DNA of 40,818 bases from an uncultured Lachnospiraceae bacterium (GTDB lineage Bacteria; Bacillota; Clostridia; Lachnospirales; Lachnospiraceae). The stretch is from the NCBI GenBank assembly GCA_910586275.1, contig CAJUIM010000014.1:1-40818 (forward strand), given 5' to 3'. How positions within the stretch are numbered: position 1 is the first letter of the stretch; the number at the start of each line of letters is the position of its first letter. Made by a program: the position numbers and the translations under genes. Below are positions 39,298 through 40,818 of this stretch, in pieces. Below the pieces are notes generated by a model, which saw only the letters and a program-made list of their open reading frames with translations, was not told the DNA's origin and ran no database searches.

Positions 39298-40647
39298 CAA
39301 CTGTCCCGACCAAGTCTTCACCCCGTCCGCCTGTGACGGCGGCATAGGAAAACCCATATCGTCAAATAAGGAAAGCTGCTTATACGTTACCCCGTCCTTA
39401 TCAAAAGGAAGTCTTTCCTTCACATTCAGCAGATTGCGGGTAATATAATTTTCCTCCACCTTAGTGTTATACATCATCCGTCCGCCGCAGGTGATAAAGT
39501 ATAATGCACGCTTCAATACCACGCCGATCTTTTTAAGGTCTTCAAAACGCAGCGTGCCATTCCTCCTTGCCCTTACAATCCGCTGCGCACTTTTCACGCC
39601 TACCCCCGGTATTCTGAGAAGCATCCGGTAATCCGCCCGGTTCACTTCCACCGGAAACAATTCCAAGTGCCGCAGTGCCCAATCCGCTTTCGGATCCAGC
39701 AGAATATTGAAATTCGGCCTGTCCTCACTCAGCAGTTCATCGGCGGCAAAACCGTAAAACCGCAGCAGCCAGTCCGCCTGATACAGTCTATGTTCGCGTA
39801 AAAGCGGAGGTCCTCCCGGCAAAGCCGGCAGTTCCTTATCCTCATTGACATGGACAAACGCGGAATAAAATACTCTTTTTAACTCAAACTTCTGATACAG
39901 GCTTTCCGCCACGCTGAGCAGCTGATAGTCGTTTTCCGGCGTAGCCCCCACAATCATCTGTGTGGACTGCCCCGCAGCCACAAAGCGGGGCGCACTTTTA
40001 TACAGCACAATCTCATTTTTATTTACCTTGATTCCATTCTGTATCTGCCGCATAGGGGCCAATATATTTTTCCGGTGTTTATTCGGTGCCAGCCGGCTCA
40101 GCCCTTCGGCAGTGGGCAATTCCAAGTTCACGCTCATCCTGTCTGCCAGAAAACCCACCTTCTGAATCAGCAGCGGATCCGCCCCCGGGATTGCCTTCAC
40201 ATGTACATACCCCTGAAATCTGCATTCATTCCGCAGCTTGTAAATAGTCTGGTAAATAAGTTCCATTGTAAAATTGGGATTATACAATATCCCTGAACTT
40301 AAAAACAGCCCTTCAATATAATTTCTCTTATAAAATTCCATAGTCAGTGTACATACTTCATCCGGAGTGAAAGAAGCCCTCGGCACATCGTTGGATTTTC
40401 TGTTAATACAGTATTTACAGTCATAAATGCACTCATTGGTAAACAATATCTTCAGCAATGAAATACACCGGCCGTCCGCACTGAAGGAATGGCAGATACC
40501 TGCCGCTATCGTATTCCCCATTCCCTTTCCGTCCCCTCTGCGATCTACCCCGCTGGAAGTACATGCCACATCATATTTTGCCGCGTCCGTAAGGATTCCC
40601 AGCTTTTCCATAATGTCCTGTTCTTCTGTTACCTTTAACTGCACCAT
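39295..40647 (-). CDS. Radical SAM DNA modification/repair protein with helix-hairpin-helix
   Basis: 450 residues. The radical SAM cysteines are CIYDCKYC (CxxxCxxC), preceded by GRCISLLKILFTNE and followed by INRKSNDVPRASF, as in the TIGR03916 family. The C-terminal part carries a helix-hairpin-helix DNA-binding motif: LLRIPGVGVKSAQRIVRARR, then FEDLKKIGVVLKRALYFI. It is expected to act on DNA bases through a SAM-derived radical, although its substrate is not known. Start at 40647 with GGAGATTGGGAAG in front; an internal ATG at 40611 is the alternative. The DUF4130 partner follows. Two LexA-like boxes bracket its promoter, suggesting DNA-damage control. Confidence 0.93.
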   Translation of the reverse strand: MVQLKVTEEQDIMEKLGILTDAAKYDVACTSSGVDRRGDGKGMGNTIAAGICHSFSADGRCISLLKILFTNECIYDCKYCINRKSNDVPRASFTPDEVCTLTMEFYKRNYIEGLFLSSGILYNPNFTMELIYQTIYKLRNECRFQGYVHVKAIPGADPLLIQKVGFLADRMSVNLELPTAEGLSRLAPNKHRKNILAPMRQIQNGIKVNKNEIVLYKSAPRFVAAGQSTQMIVGATPENDYQLLSVAESLYQKFELKRVFYSAFVHVNEDKELPALPGGPPLLREHRLYQADWLLRFYGFAADELLSEDRPNFNILLDPKADWALRHLELFPVEVNRADYRMLLRIPGVGVKSAQRIVRARRNGTLRFEDLKKIGVVLKRALYFITCGGRMMYNTKVEENYITRNLLNVKERLPFDKDGVTYKQLSLFDDMGFPMPPSQADGVKTWSGQL

Positions 40648-40670
40648 CTTCCCAATCTCCTAACCGGCTG

Positions 40671-40741
40671 CGAACATTTGTTTGAATCTATATTAACATA
40701 TATTTTTCCTGTTTTCAAGAGTTTTTGCAAACATTTGTTCT
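40671..40741 (-). promoter_or_regulatory. Promoter of the radical SAM gene bracketed by two LexA-like boxes
   Basis: TTGAAA (40713-40718) and TAATAT (40690-40695) are spaced 17 bases on the minus strand. CGAACATTTGTTTG (40671-40684) lies just downstream of the -10, and CAAACATTTGTTCT (40728-40741) just upstream of the -35. Each differs from the GAAC-N4-GTTC LexA core by one base in one half-site. Confidence 0.75.
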
Positions 40742-40818
40742 TTTATTGTGACAGTTCAGCCTTAATGTTGTGTTGAGAGGCGGACGCACGGGAGGGATTT
40801 TTTTGCGGGACGGCGGCA
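40742..40818. other. Window edge, no feature identified
   Basis: These 77 bases include GGGAGGGATTTTTTTGCGGG near the end. Too little remains to assign a gene or terminator. Confidence 0.4.

Overview
The window looks like a chromosomal segment of a gut-type member of the Firmicutes, most likely Lachnospiraceae. The evidence is the set of protein families (LL-diaminopimelate aminotransferase, Bce-type ABC/two-component module, PadR/DUF1700/DUF4097/PspC cluster, CmpB-like membrane protein, permuted GH3 enzyme, chemoreceptors), the strong AGGAGG ribosome binding sites, and moderate GC. No phage, plasmid or transposase gene, no tRNA or rRNA and no CRISPR array was found. Species cannot be named from what is visible.

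Layout. 0-1.6 kb: TetR regulator with a clear promoter/operator, then a multi-pass membrane protein. 1.6-5.7 kb: alpha/beta hydrolase fused to DUF3237 and a domain-swapped GH3 glycosidase, both on the minus strand. 6.1-6.9 kb: a two-TM protein of unknown function. 6.9-11.5 kb: a complete Bce-type detoxification module (permease, ATPase, histidine kinase, response regulator) with a perfect BceR-type box upstream of the transporter genes. 11.6-14.5 kb: HAD phosphatase, LysR regulator and purA. 14.7-17.2 kb: an Opu-type osmoprotectant ABC operon with a near-consensus promoter carrying a LexA-like palindrome. 17.5-20.6 kb: a sugar-type solute-binding lipoprotein followed directly by a chemoreceptor. 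20.9-23.2 kb: dapF-dapL. 23.3-25.3 kb: a second chemoreceptor with a tiny membrane protein. 25.7-28.5 kb: CmpB-like protein, lrgAB, and an ECF S-component. 28.7-31.1 kb: PadR-DUF1700-DUF4097-PspC envelope-stress-like cluster. 31.8-33.4 kb: small protein and a GH13 amylase-family enzyme. 34.1-40.7 kb: a DNA-repair neighbourhood (endonuclease IV, nuclease-helicase fusion, DUF4130 protein, radical SAM/HhH protein), interrupted by a His-less, Ser-retaining HPr paralogue.

The intergenic spaces hold three families of hairpin-forming dispersed repeats, called H1, H2 and H3 here. H1 (about 180 bp) has 39-bp perfect inverted arms in its best copy. H2 (165 bp) is bounded by TA and carries GAGCGTGTTTGAAAATT-type ends; its ends coincide with stop codons of neighbouring genes. 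H3 is about 140 bp. None encodes a protein, so they look like MITE-type or structured RNA elements. They are the least explained component of the window.

The most interesting biology is the radical SAM/DUF4130 repair pair under two LexA-like boxes, the Crh-like HPr paralogue, the solute-binding-protein/chemoreceptor operon, the hydrolase-DUF3237 fusion, and the H1/H2/H3 repeats. All family assignments were made by reading motifs; no database search was run.
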